Source: Leptospira borgpetersenii serovar Javanica (GTDB lineage: Bacteria > Spirochaetota > Leptospiria > Leptospirales > Leptospiraceae). Taken from it: a DNA stretch of 64,000 nt. The DNA is taken from positions 138,501 to 202,500 of the forward strand of contig NZ_QAJG01000002.1 in NCBI RefSeq assembly GCF_003046425.1, in the 5' to 3' direction. The notes beneath the pieces are model-generated. The model was not told the DNA's origin, did no database searches, and saw only the letters and a list, made by a program, of their open reading frames with translations. The position numbers and the translations under genes were made by a program. Within the stretch, counting starts at the first letter, position 1, and every line of letters starts with the position of its first letter. This document shows positions 40,343-64,000 of this stretch, in pieces.

Positions 40343-41761
40343 ATGAAACGATTTTACATTTTTTTACTTACATTCTTTCAAATGTGCACACCCGCCAAAA
40401 TAGTAGGCGTGCCCGCCCCCGGACCAAATAACTATTGGATACAATTCCTAATTCAAAAGGAAATCGAAGAGATCATTGGCAATGACAATTTATCCGAACT
40501 ATCAACCCCTCAAGATTCGGACAAATTAACATTAAAGCATACCTTGCTACTTGGAGCGCCTAACGCAGATACTTCCGGTAAAAGTTTGATTGTGGACGAA
40601 AAAGGTTTTATCTACATCACAGGAGATACGAACGGAAGCGTTTACAGAGCGGCAAATTCCATCGGGACTAGAGATCTCATTTTCGGAAAATATGATTCTC
40701 AAATGAATCCAATTTGGACTTATCAAATTGGGAATGCGAGAGTAAGATTAAAGGTGGAAGATATTGCAGTCGATTCGAACGAAAACACGTATATAATCGG
40801 TAGTACAAAAGAACTTTTTCGAGGCGCGAAACAAGAAGGTGAGGATGATTTGTTTCTAATTAAATTCGATTCCAATGGAAATGAACTTTGGTCTCTGCAA
40901 AATGGCATTCCAAATCATTCTATTTTACCTTCCAAAATTGCGTTAGATCCGTCGGGAAACATTTATATAACTGGAAAATCGACCGGACCTTTCGGCGGCC
41001 CTCTCAGTGGATCCAACGGATTTATCGCCAAGTTTGATGACAAGGGAAATAAAAATTGGGTCAAACAAATCGCAATCCCTAATACAAGGAGTTTTCCGGA
41101 AGGGCTGGTAATTAACAAAACCACGAGTGACATTTATATCACCGGCTCTGGGAACGCAGACTATAAAAAAGACACCGCGTCGGGAACCGGAATTGATGAT
41201 CTTTTTATACTTAAATACGACAATAACGGTAATCGTCAATTTTTCGCTCAATTAGGTTCCTTGGGAAAATCCTTTCATAGTAAATCCGTAACTGTAGATT
41301 TATCCGGAAATGTTATTGTAAGTGGAACGAGTAACGGTCGTTTTAATGATCAATTAACCGGAACGAGTTGGCTTGGAACCATAGTAAAATATGATTCATT
41401 CGGCAACTTACAATGGGTTCAACAATTCGGTCCCGATAGCGCTCCTCCAGAACAAGCGGTGATCCTTTCTATCATAACCGATATACATGGAAATATTTTT
41501 ACTACGGGTCATACAAATGGAAATATCTTAAACGGAACAGATAATTCTTCAGGAGTTCAAGATGCATTTATTACAAAACACAATTCATCCGGACAAATTA
41601 AATGGATGCAACAAATTGGTATCCCCAATGCAACCATTTTCGGAAATGGGCTCGGACTTGATTCAAAAGGAAATCTCTACGTTATCGGAAACACAAACAG
41701 AGGAATCAACGAAACCCCAATCATTGGAGCAAATGACATGTTCCTTATAAAATATGAATAA
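40343..41761 (+). CDS. SBBP-repeat beta-propeller lipoprotein, second copy
   Basis: The ATG at 40343 (MKRFYIFLLTFFQMCTPAK) is chosen because the 18 codons before it come from a repeat element. The 472-residue protein is a paralogue of 38241-39659 with the same order of SBBP repeats; many blocks, such as GFIYITGDTNGSVY and NSSGQIKWMQQIG, match the first copy closely. A hydrophobic leader ends at a cysteine (FFQMC), a loose spirochaete-type lipobox. Tandem duplication is the simplest origin. The repeat ends 17 bp before the ATG, so the original upstream region has been displaced and expression may differ from the first copy. Confidence 0.83.
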   Translation: MKRFYIFLLTFFQMCTPAKIVGVPAPGPNNYWIQFLIQKEIEEIIGNDNLSELSTPQDSDKLTLKHTLLLGAPNADTSGKSLIVDEKGFIYITGDTNGSVYRAANSIGTRDLIFGKYDSQMNPIWTYQIGNARVRLKVEDIAVDSNENTYIIGSTKELFRGAKQEGEDDLFLIKFDSNGNELWSLQNGIPNHSILPSKIALDPSGNIYITGKSTGPFGGPLSGSNGFIAKFDDKGNKNWVKQIAIPNTRSFPEGLVINKTTSDIYITGSGNADYKKDTASGTGIDDLFILKYDNNGNRQFFAQLGSLGKSFHSKSVTVDLSGNVIVSGTSNGRFNDQLTGTSWLGTIVKYDSFGNLQWVQQFGPDSAPPEQAVILSIITDIHGNIFTTGHTNGNILNGTDNSSGVQDAFITKHNSSGQIKWMQQIGIPNATIFGNGLGLDSKGNLYVIGNTNRGINETPIIGANDMFLIKYE

Positions 41762-42074
41762 TTATTTTTTCTTACTCGAGAAACCTTATAATAAAACACT
41801 CATATATCACTCAGGCAATTGTACTAAAATAGTCGACTTTACGGAGGTGAGGAAGTTCTCAAAAATTACGTCTAACATAGAATTTATGACCTTTTTTGGA
41901 AAAATCTATCCTCTAATTTTTTGGGGACAAACTCATGTATTATTTTCATACGTTCCCAGAAGTAAATTGAAGCAGAATCTCAATTTTTAAAGATACTGCC
42001 ATTCGGAAATCAAAGGAATCGGTAAAATTCGGTTCATTTTTTGAGTTCTACATCTAATTTTATTTCCTAAAAAA

Positions 42075-42101
42075 TTAGCACTTAATAAAAAAGATTGCTA
42101 A
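42075..42101. promoter_or_regulatory. CIRCE-like operator 1
   Basis: TTAGCACTT-N9-GATTGCTAA differs from the CIRCE consensus TTAGCACTC-N9-GAGTGCTAA by one base in each arm and keeps the exact 9-nt spacer. HrcA binds CIRCE to repress heat-shock genes. Confidence 0.82.
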
Positions 42102-42178
<77 letters not shown>

Positions 42179-42179
42179 C

Positions 42180-42575
<396 letters not shown>

Positions 42576-42594
42576 TTTTTTAGGAGAATCACAT

Positions 42595-42993
<399 letters not shown>

Positions 42994-43000
42994 ACTTTAT

Positions 43001-43037
43001 CCGGCGGCGTGTTCATTTTCCAAAATTCCGCCGCCGG
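43001..43037 (+). terminator. GC-rich hairpin after the Hsp20 operon
   Basis: CCGGCGGCG (43001-43009) and CGCCGCCGG (43029-43037) form a perfect 9-bp stem with a 19-nt loop. A short mixed AT run follows, so it may act as a weak terminator or RNA 3' end stabiliser. Confidence 0.65.
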
Positions 43038-43136
43038 AATTTACTTTTAAGATATGTTCAAGAGATTGAAATTACTTTCTCAATCAAGTTCAACAAAGAC
43101 GCGTTATACTACTTGAAGTCTAAACCCAACACTAAA

Positions 43137-43163
43137 AACCCCAAATTGTTTGGGGTTCTTTTT
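43137..43163 (+). terminator. Intrinsic terminator
   Basis: AACCCCAAA (43137-43145) and TTTGGGGTT (43149-43157) form a 9-bp stem with a 3-nt loop and are followed by CTTTTTT. It is the probable terminator of the Hsp20 transcript. Confidence 0.8.
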
Positions 43164-43358
43164 TACGTATATTTTTTTAACACAAATCCAACTTTTTTTC
43201 CTAAGTTCATTCTTTTGTAAAAAATAAAACGTAAATTCTCATACACAAACTCCTATTTGAACCGTTTTTGAAAAAGGAAAATTTCCCCGTATCAACGAAT
43301 CCAAATCTAAGCGGGAAATCTTAATAAAAAATCTGAGTTCCCACATTACAACGTATCA

Positions 43359-43514
43359 GAACAAGCTCAAAATAAAAGTTATCTAAAAAATATTATAAAC
43401 TATCCGGCAAGTTTTTAAAAAACGTGGGAGTTCCCACAAAAACCGTCGCATTGATGTTTGCGCGCGTTTAAAATTGTAGTAGCTTTTATATTCCTAAGGT
43501 TTTGAGACCGGCTC
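43359..43514. repeat. TWA-type inverted-repeat element, 155-bp type, inverted copy
   Basis: Read on the minus strand it matches the 16121 element along its length: GAGCCGGTCTCAAAACCTT, then GAGCTACTACAAT-like sequence, CCACGTTTTTTAAAAACTT and TGCCGGAT. The right end is followed by TAA; the left end (GAACAAGCTC) is degraded and flanked by TCA. Confidence 0.7.
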
Positions 43515-43785
43515 TAAGTCCTCCATCCAAGCTATATAATAAAATACAAATATTCCACAACCAAACGATTCTCCATAATAAAAATTTACAGTACTCGATT
43601 TTACGGAGATCAGTATCTCCTTGCTCCAAAAAATTTACGAATTCAAATCAGAAGAAACAGCAGAATATAAGGTTTCATATCATTATACTTTCAAAAAAGA
43701 GAACAATAGATAATCAAACAAATTCACTACGGTAAAATTTAAATCGGAATTGTTTTTCCAAGGAATCACAAATTCATATTCTTTT

Positions 43786-44133
43786 ATGAAAACATTCTTC
43801 CTACTTGTATGTTCCAATCTTTTTATGACTTTTGCTTGGTACGGTCATTTGAAGTTTTTTCACGGTTGGAGTCTTCCTTTAACAATTTTACTCAGCTGGG
43901 GAATCGCCCTTTTCGAATATGTTTTGATGGTTCCCGCCAATTGAATCGGCTACGGAGAAGAAGGTTACAGCGCCTTTCAACTTAAAATCCTACAAGAGAT
44001 CATCACTATCAGCGTATTCATACTATTCGCGTCCTTCGTTTTAAAAGAAAGAATCAAGTGGAACCACGCGGTAAGTTTTCTTTTGATCTTGGCCGCGGTA
44101 GGATTTGCTTTTTATGATAAAATACATTCCTAA
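43786..44133 (+). pseudogene. DUF486 (DMT-like) membrane protein with internal stop
   Basis: The frame MKTFFLLVCSNLFMTFAWYG reads through 116 codons to TAA but is cut by one TGA at 43942-43944. The stop lies in VPAN-stop-IGYG, where this family usually has VPANRIGYG, so it fits a CGA to TGA transition. After the stop the match continues (LKILQEIITISVF, ERIKWNHAVSFLL). The family has about 110-115 residues and four membrane segments. It may be a recent pseudogene, a sequencing error, or (less likely) a readthrough site. Confidence 0.83.
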
Positions 44134-44240
44134 TCGACTGTTGGCCAAATTTAAATAATCCGATTTTAGCATTCCAAAAAATTAATAGTTCGGGCGCTTC
44201 CTGCGCTTGAATCCATTTGTAAAATAAAACGAAAATCGTA

Positions 44241-44345
44241 CAAAGCGCAGGTCGGGCTCTCCTCTCCGGTCAAGTTATTGAAAAATAATCCAATTACAAA
44301 ATCCATTTTGAAAAAATCAATAACTTGCCCCCGAGTCGATCCCTA
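44241..44345 (+). repeat. Partial composite repeat
   Basis: GGTCGGGCTCTCCTCTCCGG with GTCAAGTTAT, then AATAACTTGCCC and GTCGATCCCTAGCGC, match the 37977-38135 block with changes. The leading CCAGCC hairpin is not kept here. Confidence 0.55.
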
Positions 44346-44531
44346 GCGCATTCAGAAATCCTGTTTTATAGAAAAAAATTCGCCCCAAATCTTATTCGAT
44401 AAAATATTTTTTGTTCAAACTTTTAGGTATATAAAATCTAATTTCAGCATAAGATCAAAGTTCAACCAAAACGATCTTAGAAAAACTAGAATGAACCTTT
44501 CGGCAATTCGTTATTGCTCGATCGTATAAAA

Positions 44532-44577
44532 ATAGTATTTAACGTGAGCTCGGCGTAAGGAGAAAGGGATCGATGCG
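44532..44577 (-). repeat. End of the composite repeat, inverted
   Basis: On the minus strand it reads TCGCATCGATCCCTTTC, then TTACGCCGAGCTCACGTTA, the same end as at 38090-38135. Confidence 0.6.
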
Positions 44578-44603
44578 AGAAAACGAAAGCATCTCGCTCT
44601 CTA

Positions 44604-44858
44604 CCATAACCTTACCCACAAATACTTGGATCTGAAGATAAATCTGTCGGAATTACTACAAATCCTCTGTGAAACTTACACCCCACCCTGATTTTGGGTG
44701 GAGGGGAGAGGCGGTGGGAAGACTCGGGAGGTTTTCTTTACCACAAAATCATACTTCTTGCAAGTAAAAAGCCTCATTCTTGTCGGAACACTTGAAAAAT
44801 ATCAGTTTTTGATCCTTATGATCCCAAAAGCCTTCTTAATTTGTGGGTAACGTTATGG
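44604..44858. mobile_element. 255-bp MITE-like element with 7-bp target duplication
   Basis: CCATAACCTTACCCACAAAT (44604-44623) and ATTTGTGGGTAACGTTATGG (44839-44858) are inverted repeats matching at 19 of 20 positions. The 7-bp word CTCTCTA stands directly outside each end (44597-44603 and 44859-44865), as expected for a target duplication. The interior has no coding capacity and includes a small hairpin (CCACCC/GGGTGG). It is probably moved in trans by a transposase not seen here. The intact target duplication suggests a recent insertion. Confidence 0.82.
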
Positions 44859-44940
44859 CTCTCTACGGATCGCGTTCTAAATTGAATCTAAAGACGAATG
44901 TTGTATTATATTTTCTGTATGCAATTTATCGACCAGAGCT

Positions 44941-44995
44941 GAGAGCCCGGTCCAGCCTTTGCTTGCCAAAGGCTGGATTCGCCCAAACTTTCTTA
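44941..44995 (-). repeat. Composite-repeat hairpin, inverted
   Basis: CCAGCCTTTG (44952-44961) pairs with CAAAGGCTGG (44967-44976); GAGAGCCCGG precedes it and GATTCGCCCAAACTTTCTT follows, matching 37977-38024 in inverse orientation. Confidence 0.7.
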
Positions 44996-45103
44996 CACCC
45001 GCTCACGTTGTTTTATATATTTTCAAAAATTTGTAAATCATTTGTTAGGCGATGTAATTTGTGGGAACTCACACGTTTTGCTAAGAGTGGTCTTAAAATT
45101 TAA

Positions 45104-45266
45104 GAACTTGTCCCAAAACCTCGGATGTCGGAACTCCTACAAAAGTATTCCAACGATAAAATCCGTTAGAAAATCCATAAATCAACAATCTGCGGGAATT
45201 TCCACACTCTATTACGAACTTATGAAATGATTGTGCCGATTTCTTTTAAGGTTTTGAGACAAGTTC
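45104..45266. repeat. TWA-flanked inverted-repeat element, 163-bp type
   Basis: The ends GAACTTGTCCCAAAACCT and AGGTTTTGAGACAAGTTC are flanked by TAA (45101-45103 and 45267-45269). It is very similar over its length to 35047-35209, for example at AAAATCCGTTAGAAAATCC and TCTATTACGAACTTAT. Confidence 0.88.
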
Positions 45267-45327
45267 TAAATATATCGGAAATTAAACTCTGTGTTTGATT
45301 CAAAAAATTCTATAAAATTATTCCGCC

Positions 45328-45882
45328 GTGAAATTTGAAAGAACCGTATCTAATATGGACATTCTCTTGTTCGATTCCAATCAAAAAATTCAATCCACCC
45401 TGATAGAAAGTGCTGTAGGAACGGATTCTCTTTTGGTTCCTAATGTTTATTGGGATCGTTTGAATCTTAAGGAAAAAAAGGCTCTTCGGGGTAAACTTCC
45501 CTTTTTATTGAGAAAATATTCTAAGCAGATCGCGTCTATGAAACGTCTGCATAATCGGGCGGGTAAGATCAAATACAATCGGAGTGTGGGTAAGATGAAA
45601 AAATTGAGTATTCGGGTTCCTACTGGTGTTTGGGCGACTTTAGGTGTGTTGGCGGCGGCTCATGGTGTTTCGAGATGTTATCTTTTTAATTATATGCTTT
45701 GGTTGGAAGATCTTGGTGTGGGGGATTCTACTGTGGAAACTTTAAATAGGGGAGTTCCTAGCTTTCACTGGACTTACAAAATGATTTGGAAGATTAACAG
45801 GAGACAAAATCTTATTTCAAGAGAATTGGAGTTCGAACCAAATCCGATGACCGATATATTTCCTTACTATCTGCGTTCCTAA
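45328..45882 (+). CDS. DUF1564 family protein
   Basis: This 184-residue protein fits the DUF1564 family, which is expanded in Leptospira. It has basic, helical segments such as KKALRGKLPFLLRKYSKQI and KMKKLSIRVPTGVWATLGVL, then SRCYLFNYMLWLE. The start is GTG at 45328; an ATG at codon 10 (45355) is a possible alternative. No catalytic motif can be named. The fold may be a ribbon-helix-helix-like DNA-binding type, but that is only a guess. It starts 62 bp after a TWA-flanked repeat element. Confidence 0.82.
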   Translation: MKFERTVSNMDILLFDSNQKIQSTLIESAVGTDSLLVPNVYWDRLNLKEKKALRGKLPFLLRKYSKQIASMKRLHNRAGKIKYNRSVGKMKKLSIRVPTGVWATLGVLAAAHGVSRCYLFNYMLWLEDLGVGDSTVETLNRGVPSFHWTYKMIWKINRRQNLISRELEFEPNPMTDIFPYYLRS

Positions 45883-46277
<395 letters not shown>

Positions 46278-46883
46278 TTAAAGAAATTTCCGAATCCCTT
46301 CCGCAAGAGTTTTTCCGTCCGTCCCTCCGGGAAAGGTCATTAGAATTCTACTTTGATCGTCTAAAACATAAATAAATACCGTGTGGTCCACCGTATACCC
46401 TTCTTCCAACTGAGGCGCGCTGACTTTTTTAGACACAACACCGAACGCATTCTGCAAATAGTCAAGTTCGGATTTTTCACCCGTTAAAGCGATCAATCTT
46501 TCGCCCGGAAACTGTTTTACATATTTTGCAAGTAATTCGGGTGAATCCCTCTCCGGATCCACACTGATAAATATGGGTGTCAGATTCTTTCCCTCGTCTC
46601 CTAGTTCCTTAACAGCCGAAGACATATCTATCAACGCCCTTGGACACATATCCGGACAATGTGAAAATCCAAAATAGACTAACTTGAGTTTGCCTGGGAT
46701 TTTATTCAAAGGAATTTTCAGGTTTTGAGTATTCTTCAAAACGGCCTTAGACCATTCTTCCACAAAAATAGGTTTTTGAATCCTAACCGATCTGAATTTC
46801 CATACCTTCCAGCCGAAAAAACCCAGACCGATTCCAAAAAGTAAAATAACTACGAAAAGAATTCTTTCCTTCAAAATCTTCAC
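46278..46883 (-). CDS. SCO1/SenC-family copper chaperone
   Basis: This 201-residue protein has an N-terminal membrane anchor (about residues 9-27) and a thioredoxin-like SCO domain. The CxxxC copper/thiol site is C76 and C80 in SHCPDMCPRAL, and the distal ligand is H167 in VDHTVFIY. SCO proteins deliver copper to, or reduce, the CuA site of oxidases or related cuproproteins. The start is GTG (46883). It is the last gene of the copper cluster, 153 bp after the multicopper oxidase gene. No cytochrome oxidase gene is present, so it may serve the oxidase or cupredoxin next door. Confidence 0.9.
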   Translation of the reverse strand: MKILKERILFVVILLFGIGLGFFGWKVWKFRSVRIQKPIFVEEWSKAVLKNTQNLKIPLNKIPGKLKLVYFGFSHCPDMCPRALIDMSSAVKELGDEGKNLTPIFISVDPERDSPELLAKYVKQFPGERLIALTGEKSELDYLQNAFGVVSKKVSAPQLEEGYTVDHTVFIYVLDDQSRILMTFPGGTDGKTLAEGIRKFL

Positions 46884-47036
46884 CTAAATACGTTAGACGC
46901 AACTTGAATCCGTATAAAAAATAGAAATAAATCGCCCTGTGTCCAAAACGTTACACGGTAAATACCGTCTCGATGAGCCTACATTTAAAAAAAAATTGTT
47001 GGGTTCTAAGATTTTATATTGGTCACTCATATTAAG

Positions 47037-48053
<1,017 letters not shown>

Positions 48054-48058
48054 TTTTT

Positions 48059-48373
<315 letters not shown>

Positions 48374-48412
48374 ATTTTTCTCCTATAAAAACTTACGAAT
48401 ATTCTAAAATTC

Positions 48413-50419
<2,007 letters not shown>

Positions 50420-50649
50420 TTTTGATGAACTCCCCGGGCTCTTTGGAATTTTATTGTATACTGGATCGGAGGATTGTTCTGAATAGGATTACATATTTGC
50501 GACCGATCCAAAAGATTGTACGGTAAAAATAAATCTTCTCGATCTTAAACGGCTTTAAACCCTTACTTTTAGAAATAATGAGCATATGCCCACATATTCT
50601 AAAAAACTCAACATAAAAATAAGATGAGAATGACTTTTCCAAAGCCGAA

Positions 50650-51999
<1,350 letters not shown>

Positions 52000-52255
52000 A
52001 TTAATATTTTTTGAATATTCTAAAAAAATAGCTCACATAAATCGGCCTAGTGAGAATTGTGCTCTTTCGAACCGAAGTTGCATTCCATTGGATAAAAATC
52101 TCCGAATCTACCAACCGCAAAGCCTCATGTGTTTATAATTCATTTTATACGGATATTCCCCCTAGTAAAACAAAACGTATATCCTTTCAATGGACTCCTT
52201 AAAATTCCGATATCGATCTACTTGTTCAAACAGTCAAAACGCTGAAAAATCAGGG

Positions 52256-54187
<1,932 letters not shown>

Positions 54188-54513
54188 GATTTTTTAGAGA
54201 AACTCACCCGCGCATTTTCCAAGGATCGTTCGGGTGGTTTTCGGAGAAAAAGCGCTTCTGAATTTCATGATTTTCGTATATTCAACAAATAGGATCCGTT
54301 TTCCTTTCTCCGAAACGGGCTTCGATCGATCCATTGGGGATGATTCTTTTTTTAAATTGCGGATTTACTATGGATCGATCCCGTTTTGATGGGATCGTAA
54401 TATTCCGTTCCTCAATTTGTGAGGTCGACTATAGGAACCCGTTTTTTGAAAGATGAAAATCCCAAAAAAAAGATTTACGGATAAAGTTCCATTGTTTCGA
54501 AAGAATCACAAAC
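54188..54513. other. Gap between convergent genes
   Basis: No gene. One hairpin, CGATCCC (54376-54382) with GGGATCG (54391-54397), may act as a terminator or be a remnant of an inverted repeat. No T run follows. Confidence 0.55.
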
Positions 54514-55494
<981 letters not shown>

Positions 55495-55775
55495 AACATT
55501 TACTTCTCATCCCGTAAATTTTATACTATCAAGTTTTAGAATGTAAGAGTTCAAAAAATGGACAGCCTTGTCCTCGCAAACAAAAACCGGATTAGACAAA
55601 ACGAATTGACCGTCACAAGTTCTAAATCAAATAGATTATCACTTACAAGTAAAACTCATCACTTCTGTACTTTGTAAGTGATAACGAAAACGTTTGCCTT
55701 CGATAAGAATCCGACCTTAAAGTCTATCCCTAAACTTTAAGAATGTGGGAATTCCTACAAGAATTGAATAACAAT

Positions 55776-55875
55776 AGAGTTGTTGAAAAATTCAATTGCC
55801 GGGATCAATAAAACTGCTTCAATCGTTATTTCAGTGAAACAAAAACAAATGGAGAATTAATTTTTCAAAAACTCT
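55776..55875. repeat. 100-bp palindromic repeat
   Basis: AGAGTTGTTGAAAAATT (55776-55792) pairs with AATTTTTCAAAAACTCT (55859-55875) with one mismatch. The interior matches the 52797 copy (AAAACTGCTTCAATCG, GGAGAATTAA). Confidence 0.85.
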
Positions 55876-55939
55876 AATAAAAACTCAAGCCGTCTCGCTT
55901 CTATTGCGCTCGACGGATTTTGGGACAAATTTTAAAATG

Positions 55940-55969
55940 AAATAAAATACTCCGCATCATCCCGCGGAG
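55940..55969 (-). terminator. Terminator of the aldolase gene
   Basis: On the minus strand CTCCGC and GCGGAG (plus 55950-55955 and 55964-55969) form a 6-bp GC-rich stem with an 8-nt loop, followed by TATTTTATTT. It lies about 40 bp after the aldolase stop codon. Confidence 0.7.
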
Positions 55970-56009
55970 CATTCTTGGAACGGTTTCCGATTCAAACTCG
56001 GATTCTGAC

Positions 56010-59814
<3,805 letters not shown>

Positions 59815-60379
59815 AGCCAATGATCAAAAACTATATCTCTTCCAAACGATTATCGATCATCAAAGTTGAAAACATTAAAAAATTCTAAATAATCGATATC
59901 TCAATATTTCTCGATCAAACTGCATCTCTTACCAAAGTATACAAATTCTATGTTTCAAGATATTGAAACGATCTCAAAAACATTTCGCCTGCTTTCAAAA
60001 AACTATTATATAACGTCGAAAACTATTTTCGAGGTTATATAATAGTAACTAGTCATTAGAAGATAGGATGATCTTCCGGAATATCAGGCTAAGGCCCTGA
60101 TTTTATACGATTCTACAAATTTTTTCCTTTTTTCCGATTGCAAGAAACAAGACCCAAGTCAAATTAGAAACAGGTCGATGAACCGAATCAAATCCGTTTC
60201 ATCTTGGATTTACTAAACTCTATATAATAGAACGCCCGGAATTCTGTGTATAAGGTTCGGTCCCTGCCACTGCTCTCTAAGGATGGCTTCCGCAGGATTT
60301 GGGATGCGCGCTGTAAAGCGTAATCTCGTCATGTAGGGATTCAAAAAGAAAATCCGACCTGGAACAAATCGTAAACGTT
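59815..60379. other. Gap with a long hairpin
   Basis: No gene in 565 bp. A 19-bp-stem inverted repeat lies at 60002-60046. The last 130 bp (GGTTCGGTCCCTGCC and so on) look unlike the rest but are not a complete RNA gene. Confidence 0.65.
60002..60046. repeat. 45-bp near-perfect hairpin
   Basis: ACTATTATATAAC pairs with GTTATATAATAGT (13 bp, 60002-60014 and 60034-60046). After a 2-nt mismatch, CGAAAA pairs with TTTTCG (60017-60022 and 60026-60031), leaving a 3-nt CTA loop. It lies about 190 bp after the CBS gene and has no T run. Confidence 0.8.
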
Positions 60380-61089
<710 letters not shown>

Positions 61090-61137
61090 CAAATCCGCAA
61101 ATATCACAATCCGTATTTCGATTTGTTGCCTTAAAAA

Positions 61138-61566
61138 AACGTGAGTTCGGCGTAAGAATCCATGATTCATTTTTCTGAAAAGAGCTGGGATCTGAACTTT
61201 GTAAATCTATTCTAAAATGTGGGAACTACAACGAGAACGTTATTCGTCCATTCGTCGTTGGTAGAAAAAACTGGCTTTTCTCCGGTTGTCCGAAAGGAGC
61301 TTCTGCGAGTGCCGGGTTTTATTCGTTGATTCAAAGTGCGAAGCTCGCAGGTTTCGATCCTTATATTTATTTACGCGATTTATTCAAATCTTGGGAGAGA
61401 GAACCAAGGAAGCTTTCCCAAAGGATCTTCATCAACTTGCGGCGACATCTGTTTAATTGAGCGCTTACACTACCACAAGTCACGATTTTACAAACAAATT
61501 CTGAAATTGTTAGGAATTTCTACTTTTAGAAAATTCTTTCTCATTTTCAACCGCCGAACTCACGTT
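61138..61566. repeat. Inverted 15-bp repeat around an IS remnant
   Basis: AACGTGAGTTCGGCG and CGCCGAACTCACGTT are exact inverses 399 bp apart. The same word, with one variant, ends the composite repeats at 38126, 44532 and 45919, so these are probably two repeat copies in opposite orientation rather than the ends of an intact transposon. Confidence 0.6.
61233..61460 (+). pseudogene. IS66-family transposase 3' fragment
   Basis: A 76-codon frame without a start codon reads ENVIRPFVVGRKNWLFSGCP, then GASASAGFYSLIQSAKLAGF and DPYIYLRDLF, ending at TGA (61458-61460). IRPFVVGRKNWLFSG and YSLI-x-SAK are hallmarks of the C-terminus of the IS66 (TnpC) transposase, which is normally over 500 residues. 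Only the end remains, so it is inactive. Confidence 0.85.
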
Positions 61567-61628
61567 AAACCTACAAGAAAAGAGCAGTATTCTCGATTCA
61601 AGTTGAAGGTTTTACGGGCAGATTTATT

Positions 61629-64000
<2,372 letters not shown>

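Larger units (their letters stand above)
42994..43785. other. Gap with terminators and repeat copy
   Basis: Contains the Hsp20 hairpin and terminator, about 190 bp of featureless AT-rich DNA, the inverted element copy 43359-43514, and about 270 bp before the DUF486 remnant. A 77-codon frame starting inside the repeat is not supported. Confidence 0.7.
44134..45327. other. 1.2-kb repeat island
   Basis: No gene is supported. It holds pieces of the composite repeat (44241-44345, 44532-44577, 44941-44995), a 255-bp MITE-like element (44604-44858) and a 163-bp TWA-flanked element (45104-45266). Frames of 60-90 codons here are translations of repeats. Confidence 0.78.

Noticed and set aside
41754..41990. 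78-codon plus-strand frame overlapping the end of the second SBBP gene
   Set aside because: No ribosome-binding site, no family resemblance, and it starts inside the last codons of a real gene.
43502..43735. 77-codon plus-strand frame after the Hsp20 terminator
   Set aside because: It begins within the end of a repeat element and has the composition of noncoding DNA.
44843..45103. 86-codon plus-strand frame
   Set aside because: It starts inside the right arm of the MITE-like element and runs through the CCAGCC hairpin repeat.
60259..60290. GGTTCGGTCCC resembling a tRNA T-arm
   Set aside because: No acceptor, D or anticodon arm can be folded around it; no complete tRNA is present.

Overview
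The window reads as chromosomal DNA of a pathogenic Leptospira. It is AT-rich. The left part is a long, single-strand O-antigen (rfb) locus headed by an EPS-associated winged-helix regulator. It also carries genes typical of the genus: a DUF1564 protein, SBBP-repeat lipoproteins, a protein like L. interrogans LIC12192, IS5- and IS66-type remnants and many short dispersed repeats. I infer the genus from gene content and style; no database search was possible.

Region 1 (1-37592, all minus strand, transcribed right to left) is the rfb locus. It starts with a MarR-like regulator behind a TTGACA promoter and a perfect 17-bp palindrome. Next comes a sugar-phosphate block: fcl, an LhgO-like FAD enzyme, gmhA, an SDR, a nucleotidyltransferase, a domain-swapped HldE-like enzyme, an SDR, a HAD-kinase fusion and a two-subunit transketolase. 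This block ends at a strong intrinsic terminator (26757-26792). A second block holds a 2OG-Fe(II) oxygenase, an LIC12192-like protein, a Nudix hydrolase, methyltransferases, a WbuC cupin and an aminotransferase/N-formyltransferase pair. A third block makes dTDP-linked amino sugars (RmlC, FdtA-like ketoisomerase, FdtB-like aminotransferase, C-methyltransferase). The last block is for a nonulosonic (legionaminic/sialic-like) acid: NeuA, LegC, NeuD and the start of NeuB, with LegB reduced to a fragment. Only two glycosyltransferases and one ABC half-transporter are visible, so other assembly genes probably lie to the left.

Region 2 (37.6-46.3 kb) is a repeat-rich accessory stretch. It holds two paralogous SBBP beta-propeller lipoproteins, a small heat-shock protein pair under two tandem CIRCE-like operators, a DUF486 gene broken by one TGA codon, a 255-bp MITE-like element with 20-bp terminal repeats and a 7-bp target duplication, and a DUF1564 gene.

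Region 3 (46.3-50.4 kb, minus) is a copper-centred cluster: a SCO protein, a two-domain multicopper oxidase, a small membrane protein and a large cupredoxin/beta-helix/membrane lipoprotein. Region 4 (50.6-64 kb) is mostly housekeeping and signalling: two histidine kinases (one with a degenerate ATPase domain), CysK-like synthase, class I fructose-bisphosphate aldolase, a CBS protein, small exported proteins, an IS66 remnant, a TPR protein and CheW (cut by the window edge).

Two families of short inverted-repeat elements are scattered through the window. One (155-207 bp) has ends like GAGTCCGTCTCAAAACC and a 3-bp TWA target duplication. One of its copies supplies part of the stop codon of the LhgO-like gene, and other copies sit just upstream of gmhA, the second SBBP gene and the DUF1564 gene. 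The other (about 100 bp) is a near-perfect palindrome with AGAGTTGTTGAAAAATT ends.
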